A stretch of DNA of 64,000 nt, taken from contig NC_049988.1 in the NCBI RefSeq assembly GCF_000003815.2, positions 9,641,645-9,705,644 of the forward strand. Direction: 5' to 3'. Below, one piece after another: positions 1 to 10,818 of this stretch. How positions within the stretch are numbered: the first letter of the stretch is position 1; each line of letters begins with the position of its first letter. The stretch is from Branchiostoma floridae. Taxonomy: Eukaryota; Chordata; Leptocardii; Amphioxiformes; Branchiostomatidae. The position numbers and the translations under genes were made by a program. The notes beneath the pieces are model-generated. The model worked only from the letters and a program-made list of their open reading frames with translations. It was not told where the DNA came from and made no database searches.

Positions 1-566
1 ACGCAACTATGTAATGCCATCAGACGAATCCTCGCTACTCCTGTATCATAACTGTTATTTCACACTATTGGGTTATAATGCAACAATCTAAAAGCACTAG
101 CAGATCCATAAATGCCTTTGTGATAGTTAATGCAATGTTGTAACCGACCAACTATACCATCAATGTTACCACCAGCCAGAATAGTATCTAAATGGTAATA
201 CTAATATTCTGTTAACTACGTAATATTTTATTCAAGATGAAGCTGGTCCACTAACGCTTACAAAGTCCTGAGCTCTAACCGTTGCAACACTGTAACTGAA
301 AACAGGAAAACACACAGACATCATCTTTCATTTTCCCGCGCCAGTACTTGTATACAACCGCGCCATATTTCTCTACGATAAGGTAGCTTAGACATTTAAC
401 GCTAGTTCACCTAACCTACATTCGTTCTTTATAAAAAAAATGGTATCTAGAGATATCAGGTCAACGATCGACTTAACGATCCCAAAATACTCTATTTTTA
501 TTCATAACGGATATAGGTTACCCTAGCGGATAAAGGTGAACTAACGTTAAGTGCTATCTTTATGGA

Positions 567-2992
567 TCAGAAAATCTGTAGTTTCTCGACAAGCATTGTG
601 GTGAGGAGGGCGGTGAGGGCCAGTGCTAAGTTGGGCAGGTTGCACAGTCCACCGCAGGTGGTGGGGATGGTGATGCCGTCAAACCTCTTCACAACATTCG
701 GGATGTTCTTGCAAACAGGAGACCTGGCGGCGTCTTCCCAACACTTCGCCTTGCCAGCTGCGGCGCTGGAAACGTCAAATAAACAGAGGGGAGTGAGATT
801 ATTAAAAGGATTTACCGATAAACAAACCTCAGTCATATCTGCTACCGTATCGGAATACAGCCCTGTAGCTATCAAAATGTAGTACAGTAGACAACAGATA
901 ATTAGATGACCGTCAATCGCATATACGTTCGCGACCTGAAAAAAAATCTGAAAATCCAAACCATTTCTCATTCACTCTGTTATGAATAGAATAATTTAAT
1001 TGCATAAATCGTATAATGGCATAAACCTGATATTTGCAAAAAAAATGATATCATCACATGGCGTGCCGCCCTTGAAATATACATGTATTATGTATATGAT
1101 AGGAATAACAGAAGTCAAAGGTACTTTTTACAGTATGTATGTATACGCAATCATCAACAAAAGTCGAAAGATGAAGATACAATCCAACATCCAGGCACTT
1201 CGGTTAGATATGATATCGCATATTTAATACTTACTTTTCTGTAATACATGTATGTTTGTTAAAGTAGAGTGTATCTATAGCAAGTTTCAAGGTCCGTTCT
1301 GCGCCGTAACACACTCACCTGCACAGGGCTTTGATTTGGTTCTTGATGCCCTTCTTGAAGATGTTCGGCAGCAGTGAAGTGATGTTAGCGACGATGTCGT
1401 TAGCCTGGCGTTTACAGTCATCGGTTAGGGCGGTGCAAGCCGTTCCGTTTGTACTAGATGGAGTCGGGGTGGCCATCGTTGCGTTACTCGCCGCCTGAGC
1501 TTGTGTCATGTGAGCCATGGCTAGAAGGAGACAGCGGAACAATACCATATGTAAAGAGTCCTTGAATGTATAGTTTGTTTTGACAATTCGAATTACTGGT
1601 AGGTTTTTAGTCTCTACTAGACTGCCGACTTGCCGAATAGTAATAGGGGAATTATGTCAAGTTAGGAATAAAATCGTAGTAGGAGTTAACCAGCGGCCTA
1701 GGACTGAACTGACCGGCCGGCTGCATAGACTGCAAAAGACTAACTGAAATCCCATGACAACTTTTTTGTCCATTGTTTGGCCTAATTCATCTCTTTTTTG
1801 TTCATCCAGCTGTCTGCTTGGTGGCTAGTAGCTTTTCCCCTCCGGCAGCCTTTTGTAGAATTTGTAAAAAGATAGTCTCCAAGCAGACGTGTCAGCTGGA
1901 TAAAAAGAGCTGGCCAAATAGGGACAGAAAAGTTACCATGGGAATTCAGTCATTTTTTTGCAGTCTATCCAGCTATCATCCGCCGGCCGGACAATTCAGT
2001 CTTAGGCCAATTAACTCCTTCTAGACTTTTATTCCAAACTTGGTTAAAATCCCCTATTACTATTCGGCCAGGCGGGAGTCTGGTAGAGCCTAGTAAAGAG
2101 ACATATTTGTCTTTGTTATGATAGACAAGCTCGTTCCCGCCCAGCTAAAAACCGTTGGACGACTTTTTACCTTACAGGTCAGTGAAGAATCGTGCAGTTG
2201 CTGACAGAAACGCCTGGCGCGTTAAACCGGCGGGAACTGCCAAACACGTGACAAATACCAGCCAATCAGCGCTTCTGAACCAAACATTCAAACTTCAAAG
2301 GGTAATATAGAATAGATTGGAATGAGAAGCAACCTTTTCGTGTCCAAAATAGAAGCCGAATTATTTATTCATCACCATCATTTCGTCTATGAAAACGTCA
2401 ATGTGCGGTTTTAAGAACTAAGACGTTTTTTTGTACTGCATCACATATTTTTTCACATTCATTATTAGAGGATAAAAGAATTTGCGCTCCAAAAAGTTCC
2501 AGGCGACAAACTAGTACTGTCTAATGCAGGGCTAGTGTGACGGTCCGTTGAATTATAACGAAACCATTACCAACCTGTAAATGTTCTGAAGTCTTAAATA
2601 AAGAGTGAGAGATAACAAGCTTTGTCCGTCTAAACATTCAACTATTTTTTAGCATTTTTGTCAGTTGTTCGCCCATCTTGATGTTTCGCGCACAAACACA
2701 GCTCTTTCACGCATGAGTTGTAACAATGTTAACCCACCCACTGTTCATTGCTACGCAAAATCCAAAGACATTTTTGACTGATCAGACGATCTGACACACA
2801 TATACCGTGTTTGGATTTTGCTTCACTATCTTGCTTACGAAAGCTTATCTTGGTTCACACAGAAGGCGATTATACTAGCTAACTTCAGTGAAAATGTACA
2901 GGTTTGACAGAATGCTACAACACATTCTTGTGATAGTTTCAAAACTTTCACCTACCCGCCAAAACCAGCCCGGCGAACACTGCCTTCATCAT
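567..2992 (-). CDS. Small secreted Cys-containing protein with GPI-type tail (paralogue A)
   Basis: I rebuilt this gene from splice sites. Coding exons on the minus strand are 2992-2956, 1520-1319 and 765-567, with intron phases 1 and 2, giving 145 residues. Exon 1 encodes a hydrophobic start (MMKAVFAGLVLA) that, joined to exon 2, makes a signal peptide ending near AQA/AS. The mature part is a Ser/Thr/Asn-rich stretch with NAT and NGT glycosylation sequons, then cysteines in ACTA, DDC, ALC, KAKC, SPVC and TTCGGLC. The tail (NLALALTALLTTMLVEKL) is hydrophobic and ends the protein, as in GPI-anchor signals. The gene has the same architecture and phases as the gene at 5145-8542. I recognise no named family. 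The exon 1 assignment rests on phase, signal character and the parallel with the paralogue. A start at 1546-1548 inside an extended exon 2 would also give a signal-like N terminus. Confidence 0.6.
1609..2091. mobile_element. Hairpin MITE, AGTCTCTAC-type termini
   Basis: This is a long imperfect inverted repeat. The left end (AGTCTCTACTAGACT from 1609) pairs with the right end (AGTCTGGTAGAGCCT to 2091), and pairing continues inward through CCGAATAGTAATAGGGGA and GGCCGGC for about 140 bases per arm. The centre contains a second inverted pair around CCAGCTGTCTGCTTGG. It has no coding capacity. It lies in intron 1 of paralogue A. Its terminal motif recurs in the palindrome at 62155-62600. Confidence 0.7.
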
Positions 2993-2999
2993 GTTTAGT

Positions 3000-5112
3000 C
3001 CTCGTCAGCAGGGTTTCGACGCAAACGGCAAGGCTGAGTCGGAGAAGACTTATCTTAGCGTGCAAGTGTGTGGTTCTCTCAGCAAAGACAAGAAGCTAGT
3101 TTGACGTGGCACCGAAAACCTGATCGACAACTTGTTACAAGGCGTTACCTCTTTAATTATTTGTCAAAAAATTGTCGCACGTTTTATAGAGGTCAGCAAA
3201 CAGGACATGTAAGACCTCCGTGACATTGGAGAATTGATCATCTGAATTTGTAATAAAGTATCCGTATTATATATATATGTATATGTAGAGTTTAACATTG
3301 TGCCTTGTGCTGTTTGTATCTATATTTTTTTGTCAGTCATTGCTAATCTTACTGTTTAACTCTAAGTCAGATGCTGGAAGAATGTTCAGTGACATTTTAG
3401 GTCAGGAGACATGATGTTTAATTGTTCGTTCACTTCGCGCCTCACTACACTGGAGGGTTGACGTCAGTTTCAACCAATCGTCACAATCCTAGCATATCAT
3501 TTGGCTCAACACGCGTGGCCAATAGTAGCTTACGTTGCAAAATGTGGAAGGTATGTAAATTGACTACATGTGTGCATCAAGTTTCATGATACATGTACTA
3601 GCCTCAAAACTATTAACAGGCAATGTAATAAATCCATGCCGTTCTTTCTATATAAGGAGGAATCATGTGCACAAAGCTAATTGTTTAATCTTCAAGCAGA
3701 AGTAAGGATCCAGTTCAGTATCGGTGTTTACCGAAATCCAGTGCACCAAAAATGATGGACAATTATATGGACTTTTCCATATCTGGTCTTTTCGTGCATC
3801 TGTGGCCATCTTTACTGCTACTCCTTTCATACTGGGTCTTCTTATGGCATCGCCACATTTTGTTCGATGTGTGATTTTGCCTTAGGGTATTGGTGTCTTT
3901 ATATTGGACCCCGCAAATAAAGGGGCAGAGACATCGCATTTTGTATGGAGGGGTTAATTGAACAGGGTAGCTAGATGGGAGGTTAGAGGTGTGACTCACA
4001 CCCGGGGCTTTGTTCAAAACACGGGTGCAACGTTATGTAATATAGGAGGGAGGGGGGCATCATAGGCGGTTTCGCCATTGTTGTGTGGAGGCATATGTAC
4101 TTAACTCAAAGCCTCCATAGCAGGCTCTCTGGGCCTTCTTTCTGGAGGTAGGGCGGTCTCATAATACACTTTTGTTTGCCGTTTCTTTTGTACTGGGTCG
4201 CTTGTGCCAGAAAAAAAGTCCCAGAGAGCCTGCTATGGAGTGATCAACTTTGTGGTATTTACACTATCGTGTATGCCTTATTTTTTCCATCGAACATATC
4301 GCTATGCTTAAGATTTCTGCACTTCCGTATTTATCTCCATGAACAATATTACTGCAAAAGAAATGGCCAAAGACACTTCCTTCCAGTGAAGTTCTAGATC
4401 AATATGTATAAATCACCATACATACGTATTCATAAACTAACCCACCAACTAGATTTCACCAGTGAGAAAGGTTTATTTCCAAATATACCCACATGTGATT
4501 GTTAATAACGTTACAACAAAAAGTTTGATGACAAGATTCGGTCTGTATCATAATCCAGAACTTTCCAATGACCTGGCTAAGCCGGCCATTATCATATATT
4601 CCGACACAATACCAGTAATCCGAAATGGTAAATCCTGTAACTGGATATGTTCATGCAATAGTTTATATCACTTACAAAGTTACATACAAGCAAGCCTCAT
4701 TACAATTTGTACCGACTCAAAACAATCTTAACAACATGTCTACTATAACAAGTAACAATTGAAAATCAATTTGTTAAGAGTCCAATTAAAACACCCCTAG
4801 CTTAACTCACAAATGTCATTAAGAGAAGATAGATCTAAGCAAAACTAGAGAGAAAAAAATATTGCTCCTATTTTTACTCCAAAATTAATATTGAAAGTAA
4901 TATAACGCCATGCATTGACAAACCGTTGAGGTATTTGCACAAGCAGACCGACGTTTGGTTGACTTCTGTTTCACTGATACAGTACTGTTAATCAACTACA
5001 GCGTAACTACCTATAATAGATTTCTTACATGGAAGTAGTGTTTTTGACATCTTGCACAACGGGAGAGAGAGAGGGGGGGAGATGTGCTATTATTTGATAA
5101 GCCAAGAAGACG
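3000..5112. other. Spacer between paralogue A and paralogue B
   Basis: This region probably holds the promoter of paralogue A, just above 2992, and the 3' flank of paralogue B. I see no supported gene. A short AT dinucleotide run lies near 3270, and a hairpin element at 4113-4240. The open frames at 3763-4017, 4176-4397 and 4462-4731 show no domain, signal or splice support. Confidence 0.5.
4113..4240. mobile_element. Hairpin MITE with 21-bp inverted ends
   Basis: CTCCATAGCAGGCTCTCTGG at 4113 is repeated as its exact reverse complement ending at 4240, with about 85 non-coding bases between. This is typical of a small non-autonomous DNA element. Confidence 0.6.
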
Positions 5113-5144
5113 TCAAGCATTCACCACTTGACAAATAAAAGCCC

Positions 5145-6039
5145 TTAGAAAAGTTTCCCGACGAGCATTGCGGCCAGGATAGAAGCCAGGACGACGGCCA
5201 TGTTGGGGAGGGCGTGTCCGGCTGCGCCGATGTACCGGCCGCAGATGGATGGGATGCTGACGCTGTCCTTGTAGTCCTTCAGGGTGTTGGGGAGACCGCT
5301 GCAGTCCGCCGAGTCGGCAGCCGTTTTCACACACTTCTCCACCTTGGTGAACTGACTGAAATTTGATGAATTTAACGTTAGTAAAAGGAGAGATCCTGTC
5401 CACAGATTTCCCCTAGTCTGTAGATGGGATGAATGGCATAATGGAGACGTTCACAAGGTACAGCTCAATAGCACATCACCGGAACGTACTGCGCCTGCGC
5501 GAACCCTGGTGGTTTGGGGCTTGGTTTGGTCAACGTTGCATTGAAATTCCGCTTGTTGCACAGTATATGTTAGAGACATGGTTTCATGTAAAACGTACAC
5601 GGGATTTCACCCTTATATACGCACGTACTTTCTTAAATGCGGCCCTTTAGTAAACCGGGGGTTTAGCAAGGTTTAGCATGTCTATACTTTTCGCGCAGGC
5701 GCAGTACGTTTCGGTGACGTGCTCTCAGCTCAATTACATCCAATGTGCACGTGATAGGGTAGACTTTGCTGAAGATGGAAAATCTATTGGCGTTGAACAA
5801 TCAAACTTAAAACCTTATTCGTTCATGAAACACTTAAATATATTTTGGTCAAAACAACTGTGTTGATGTCCCTATCACGTGACATGGTTGGCACGAATCA
5901 TTAAAACAAGATGGCGGCATCCATGAGTCTAAACGCATATTGTTTCTTTTGCCAAGCATATTTGTATACCCACCAACCAAATATCACATTATATAAGGAT
6001 CCATCCACAGCTTCTCGAGTTATGCTGTTCACAAAGCAA

Positions 6040-6083
<44 letters not shown>

Positions 6084-8542
6084 CAACTTCTCGGTGAATG
6101 TGATAACTTACGTGCACAGTGACTTCAGGGCGGTAGTGATTGAGGATCCACCGGTCAGGATTTGGCCGGCCAGAGAAGTGACATTGGCGATGATACCAGA
6201 CACCACGCTGCGGCAGGAGGTCACTTTTGCGGTGCAGGCTGTGTTGTTCCCACGAGAACCGCTAGACGTCGCGTTCCCACCAGACGGCGCTACAGTGGCA
6301 TTACCAGCCGCCGAAGCCAAAGTGAGGAAACCTTTAAAAGATAGGAAGGGTTATAACAACTGCCCAAACCGATAGATAGTGATCCTTCTTTAATGACTAT
6401 GTGCCATCAAGTTTTTAATTATTGTATTCAAGTAGTACACGACGTGACACTTGTGTGGAAGATTGGTACCATTTTACCCATTGGAAACTACTAGCACTCT
6501 CAAGGCCACACTTCTATAAAGTTCTACGTACTCATGGCTACGTCACTAGTGTCACTTCTACAAGTACAATCAAGAAGGCTGCTTCAAATTTTGCTATTTC
6601 TTCGGTCCTGTTGACTATCCCCTGAAGTTGTTTTTTTAGATTGGACGAAAATTATTGAGTGGGTGACGTCATCTATGAAATTGACTCGTTGTGACCTACA
6701 TTGATATTCAGCATTGTTATCTCTAGCTTCTCCACGAAACGGGTTCAAAACGAAGTTATTGACTCCCCCTCGAATTAGGTCAGAAATTTGTGTCTGATCA
6801 ATCGGAAAAATAATTTACATGCTGCAATTCCAACCAATTCCGCAAGAGAGCATCCCACTATGACTACTAGTTTGGACATGGATTGGATGACAGATTGGTC
6901 GCTTGACTGCCTAATTGTACATAAAAACACCACCTGTCAGTTTGGTGATCGATCACTCTCTTAATCATCAGGAATTTGACACCGTTTCAGCACACGCTTC
7001 AGTTCATTTTTTCATCACCGCCATTTTGCAATTGTGTATGGCAAAACTGGATGGGTCGGTTTTTTGTGTCACTCTCGTATTCATAATTGTAGAAATGCTA
7101 CATTTTGGTCGCTATAAAATATTCAAGTTTCCCTGTGAATGTTTCGCAAAGTTAAGCCTTTGACTAAGATATGTCTTCTTTAATCCACTGAAGTAAAAAA
7201 GAAACGTGTGGCACGGCAACACCACTGTTTTGTTGAATTAAAGGCTTGACAGTATCAGAACAGACACTTCTAATACTGGGTGCCACGGAATGTTTTTAAT
7301 TTCAGTAATTGCAAAGAACAAAAGACTTCTCTTTTGAAACAGCGCACCACCCAGCTGTATGGCTGTCATAAATTATTCAGAAGTTGTGATAATGTCAGTC
7401 CCTTGCCAGTCACCCAGTATTTCATACTCGATGCTTCCAAATTAAAACTTAAAGTAGTAATTATCCAACCAAATGACCTGTTGCTAGTACTTTGTTGCAC
7501 CAGGAGGAAGTGTTGGTGCCATTTGACCACCGCCCCACGCGTTGTTTCGGTATGCGAGCATTTTGCAATACTTCGGGGGTTAAAGTTAAACCAAGGAGCT
7601 TTCTAGATAAAACCTCCTTGGTTGAACCAAATACATGCCCGTCTTCTTACACCTTATTACACGTAAGGTGACCATTCAAACCATTACCACTGGCTAAAAG
7701 GCTTACAAAACTGCCAAAACGTTACACATCTGCTTTGAACATCCGGGTAACATTGTGCACTCAGATGGAAAGACTACTAGTACTTTGATGTATTGAACTG
7801 TCGGTGCCTATTGTCTAATAAAAAACCGGTCTATCGCGCATAATTGCGCATACATACAGTGGTGATATCTATCTCACGGTTTTCTGAACACCATTTCTTC
7901 TTATCCAGTAGTTTTAAGACAAGTAAAAGAGTCAGAATGTACGGCAGAAAATGTTACGGTATACAAAATCGCTTGTTACGGTGGCCTAGTGAAGTGATGC
8001 TAATGGTAGGAAAGTCGGGAAAAGAATAGCCCTGGAAAAAAACTAGGTCTGTTTGTCTGTGCCAGTGGTTGAAAGCGATTTTTCTTCTTTCTTTTCGTCA
8101 GCATTTAAAAATGAAACAGAGTTTGAGACCGAGGTACTACTGTAGACTGTCTTCAACAGCATCAGAGAGAACAGAGGACCGTGTATACTGCAGATGGACA
8201 ACTAAGCAGCGACGAATGTAGACCACTTTTTTCCGACTCCCTCCTGACATGCAAGCTGGAACAACGGCTAACCTTAACACCTGGTCACAAAAAACGTGCG
8301 TTTCATCATAGCAATCGCCGTAAATATGCTTTCACATATGAAAGCAGAGGCGACGGCAGTATATTTGAAATGGGGAGAGCGAGTTGAAACAACACTGTTG
8401 TACTGAGCTTTTTTTTACAAAAGCTTCTGTGCTGACTAAGTCTATGTATGAAGAGTGCTTTCTTAGGTCTTGTTAAGAAATTGGCACCTGAAGACTCACC
8501 TGCACACAGAAGTACCCCAAGTATCACCGAAGAGCTGGCCAT
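5145..8542 (-). CDS. Small secreted Cys-containing protein with GPI-type tail (paralogue B)
   Basis: Coding exons on the minus strand are 8542-8500, 6331-6112 and 5355-5145, with intron phases 1 and 2, giving 157 residues. Exon 1 (MASSSVILGVLLCA, donor GTGAGT) joins in frame to GFLTLASA to make a textbook signal peptide cleaved before AGNATV. The mature part is Gly/Ser/Asn-rich with several NxS/T sequons, then cysteines in ACTA, TSC, SLC, EKC, ADC and SICG. The hydrophobic tail (LPNMAVVLASILAAMLVGKL) matches that of paralogue A. Motifs shared with A include ACTA, I(V)AN(I/V)TSL, LC[ST] at the second junction, and PN-A--L------MLV-KL. The donor at 6112 is GTAAGT and the acceptor before 5355 is TTTCAG. 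The role is unknown. The protein is expected at the cell surface or secreted. Confidence 0.65.
5470..5723. mobile_element. MITE with 33-bp inverted ends, in intron 2 of paralogue B
   Basis: The left arm (CACCGGAACGTACTGCGCCT and onward, 5471-5503) matches the reverse complement of the right arm (5690-5722) with about two mismatches. The flanks both contain CAGCTCAAT, consistent with a target-site duplication of about 9 bp. Each arm contains TGCGCCTGCGC, close to an NRF-1-type motif. Confidence 0.7.
6041..6081. repeat. (CA)n microsatellite
   Basis: About 20 CA dinucleotides lie some 30 bases beyond the exon 2 donor of paralogue B. In transcript orientation this is a (TG)n run just inside the intron. 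Confidence 0.95.
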
Positions 8543-10818
8543 CCTTCTAGTTTCTTTACGTACTGGGTGCTTGAGAAATAGAAGTCTTAGAACCAAGGGT
8601 TGTCCTTCTCAACGAAATAGCTCGAGTGGACGACACGACGTCTACACCTTAATGTGGAGTTGTCTGTTATCGCAATAGCAGTTTGACAGGTGCAATTATG
8701 GCCGTACCACTTCATGGGGAGGGGGTACAAGACGTACTTATCACATTCTCTTAAACACGTGGACCGACAACGACTCAAATAACAAAAATGTATACTCGTC
8801 CTCCCCTACGCTCTAACTTTCTGTGCTTAATTTCAACACTTTTCTGAAGACGATGGTGTACTTTTTACCTCAAATCATACCGGACACCCCCTTACGACTA
8901 CAGCAAATAGACTTGTCTCATTGAATACAAGGAATTTATAGGCCAGAGGCAAGTGGTCGGTTCGTCGACTTTTACACTTATCCAAAACCCGAGGAATAAA
9001 CATCTCGACAACTTAATCAGATATGTGTTGAAATGTTAAATATGAATGTATAACATTGGATTGATGTTTAAAATAAAAAAAAGTATGAATTTCCATACAT
9101 CGCTTGATCTCCTATTTCCGTGGCCCCACCCAATGTTTTATGACCACGCCTTGTAGGGTGTGTCAATGTTCAGTCGAGTTGGCTCAATATAAAAATACTT
9201 TCTGCATGAATAGGGCTTACAAAAATTCACGATAGAAATTATGCATATCAGATTACCAACACGCATTGACGCCTTCTGTGAAGAAATGTACAATATTTCA
9301 TCAACCATGTGGCTTTAAGAATTCACACAGAAAATGTCGTCGGACCACATCTGTGTTGCAAGATGGCTTTAAGTTGTCTGTTTTCATGACATCATTTTGG
9401 CCACGTGTAATCATGAAATATGTGTATGTCAGTTAGACATGATGTCAGACACGTGGGGAAATAAATGGCCATTAGCCTCCGACGAGACAGCTTTCGCTTT
9501 GTATCACTTGTATATGCTTTTTCTGAAAGCTCATATCTACATCGATACACTAGAAAAGATCTTGCACGATTTTTCAGTTTTGTTTTGTGACCACAGAATG
9601 CTTAATACTAAAGATAATCAATTACGGGTCACAGGAGCCTATAATTATGCTTACCTTTACGGAAGGGAAACATATTGTTTTTTCCCCGCTTTTCATCTTC
9701 TCTCTTCTTCCGCATTAAAAAAATACGCTCAATGGTTTGGACCAGACGGTTGCAACTACATGTATAGTTACTGTACTGTTGACGTAGCAGACGACGCACT
9801 GTGGTGTTCGATTACATTATGTAGCAAGTGGCAGGACAGAAAGGGCGGGGCTGATCACCAAATATATATGATTGTATTTGAGTAAGAATAAAAAGAACAG
9901 TGGTTTGTTGGACTAAATCACGCGAAGGCAAACATTTTTTTTATTTGCTAGCAAATGTTACCTTTTTCGTTGCTGCGTGTTTTTTCTCATTAACCTACGA
10001 GTTGTTTAAAATATCGTCTACTCAATTTAGACAGCTATATCCTTAAATAAACTATTGAAAATTATCAAATGGATTGCCAAAACCATTCGTGATACAATCT
10101 TGTAGACTTGTCAAACGCATACTATCCTATGCTGTAAAGCAATTGATAAATCGTATAATGAAAACAACACATTTCCAACTAGTGTAACATAAATACAAGA
10201 ACTTCTGCGTGTACAGTTTCGAAAGTGCGTCCAACAAATTCAACAATAAAATGCTCTGTGCTTATCAAAACAATTCTGTATTATTACAAGATGTTAAAGG
10301 TAATGGAGATAAATATGATATTGAGACATAAATTCCACAACAAACAATATTGTCAATAAAAGAGAATTTTACCAGAACACACCTAGCTATGGCAAAATAT
10401 ACACCTCTCTTATGAAATCACTTTTCAAGTAATGTTTCAATCAACGATATTGTAATAAGCTACGTCAAGGAAAGGTGACGCAAAAATGGAAGTAAAAATC
10501 AACGACGTTGATGGTATCCTGTCTTGATTAATAAAGATATTATACTTAAAGCAAATGATAAGTAACTTGTTTGCTGATATAGCGACATATATTGATATTT
10601 TCTCAATGATCCAGGAAATCTAGTCTACATAACGTTGCCCTATGTGGTGATATGTGAGGACTTTTCAGGGTCTCTTGTACAGTTAAAGGCTCAAGCTCTA
10701 AAGTTCAGTCTTGATAAATTGAACTAACGTTGCCAGGAACCTCTGAAACCTGTCCGGATTGTTACCACCAGTTGTCCTAAATACATGTACACAATATCGT
10801 CTTCATCTCAGACTAGGA
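8543..10818. other. Intergenic, no supported gene
   Basis: AT-rich spacer between paralogue B (promoter side) and the 3' end of the TRIM-like gene. The longest frame (9397-9885, plus) has no recognisable domain, signal peptide or repeat. The part adjoining 10819 is presumably the 3' UTR of the TRIM-like gene. Confidence 0.5.

Noticed and set aside
5911-6375. 154-codon plus-strand frame with a Thr-His run
   Set aside because: It is a reading of the CA microsatellite plus the antisense of an exon of paralogue B.
7592-7636. Short hairpin AACCAAGGAG / CTCCTTGGTT
   Set aside because: The stem is only about ten bases with no target duplication; it could be chance.
9397-9885. 162-codon plus-strand frame
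   Set aside because: No domain, signal peptide, repeat or plausible splice partners, and the composition looks like AT-rich spacer.
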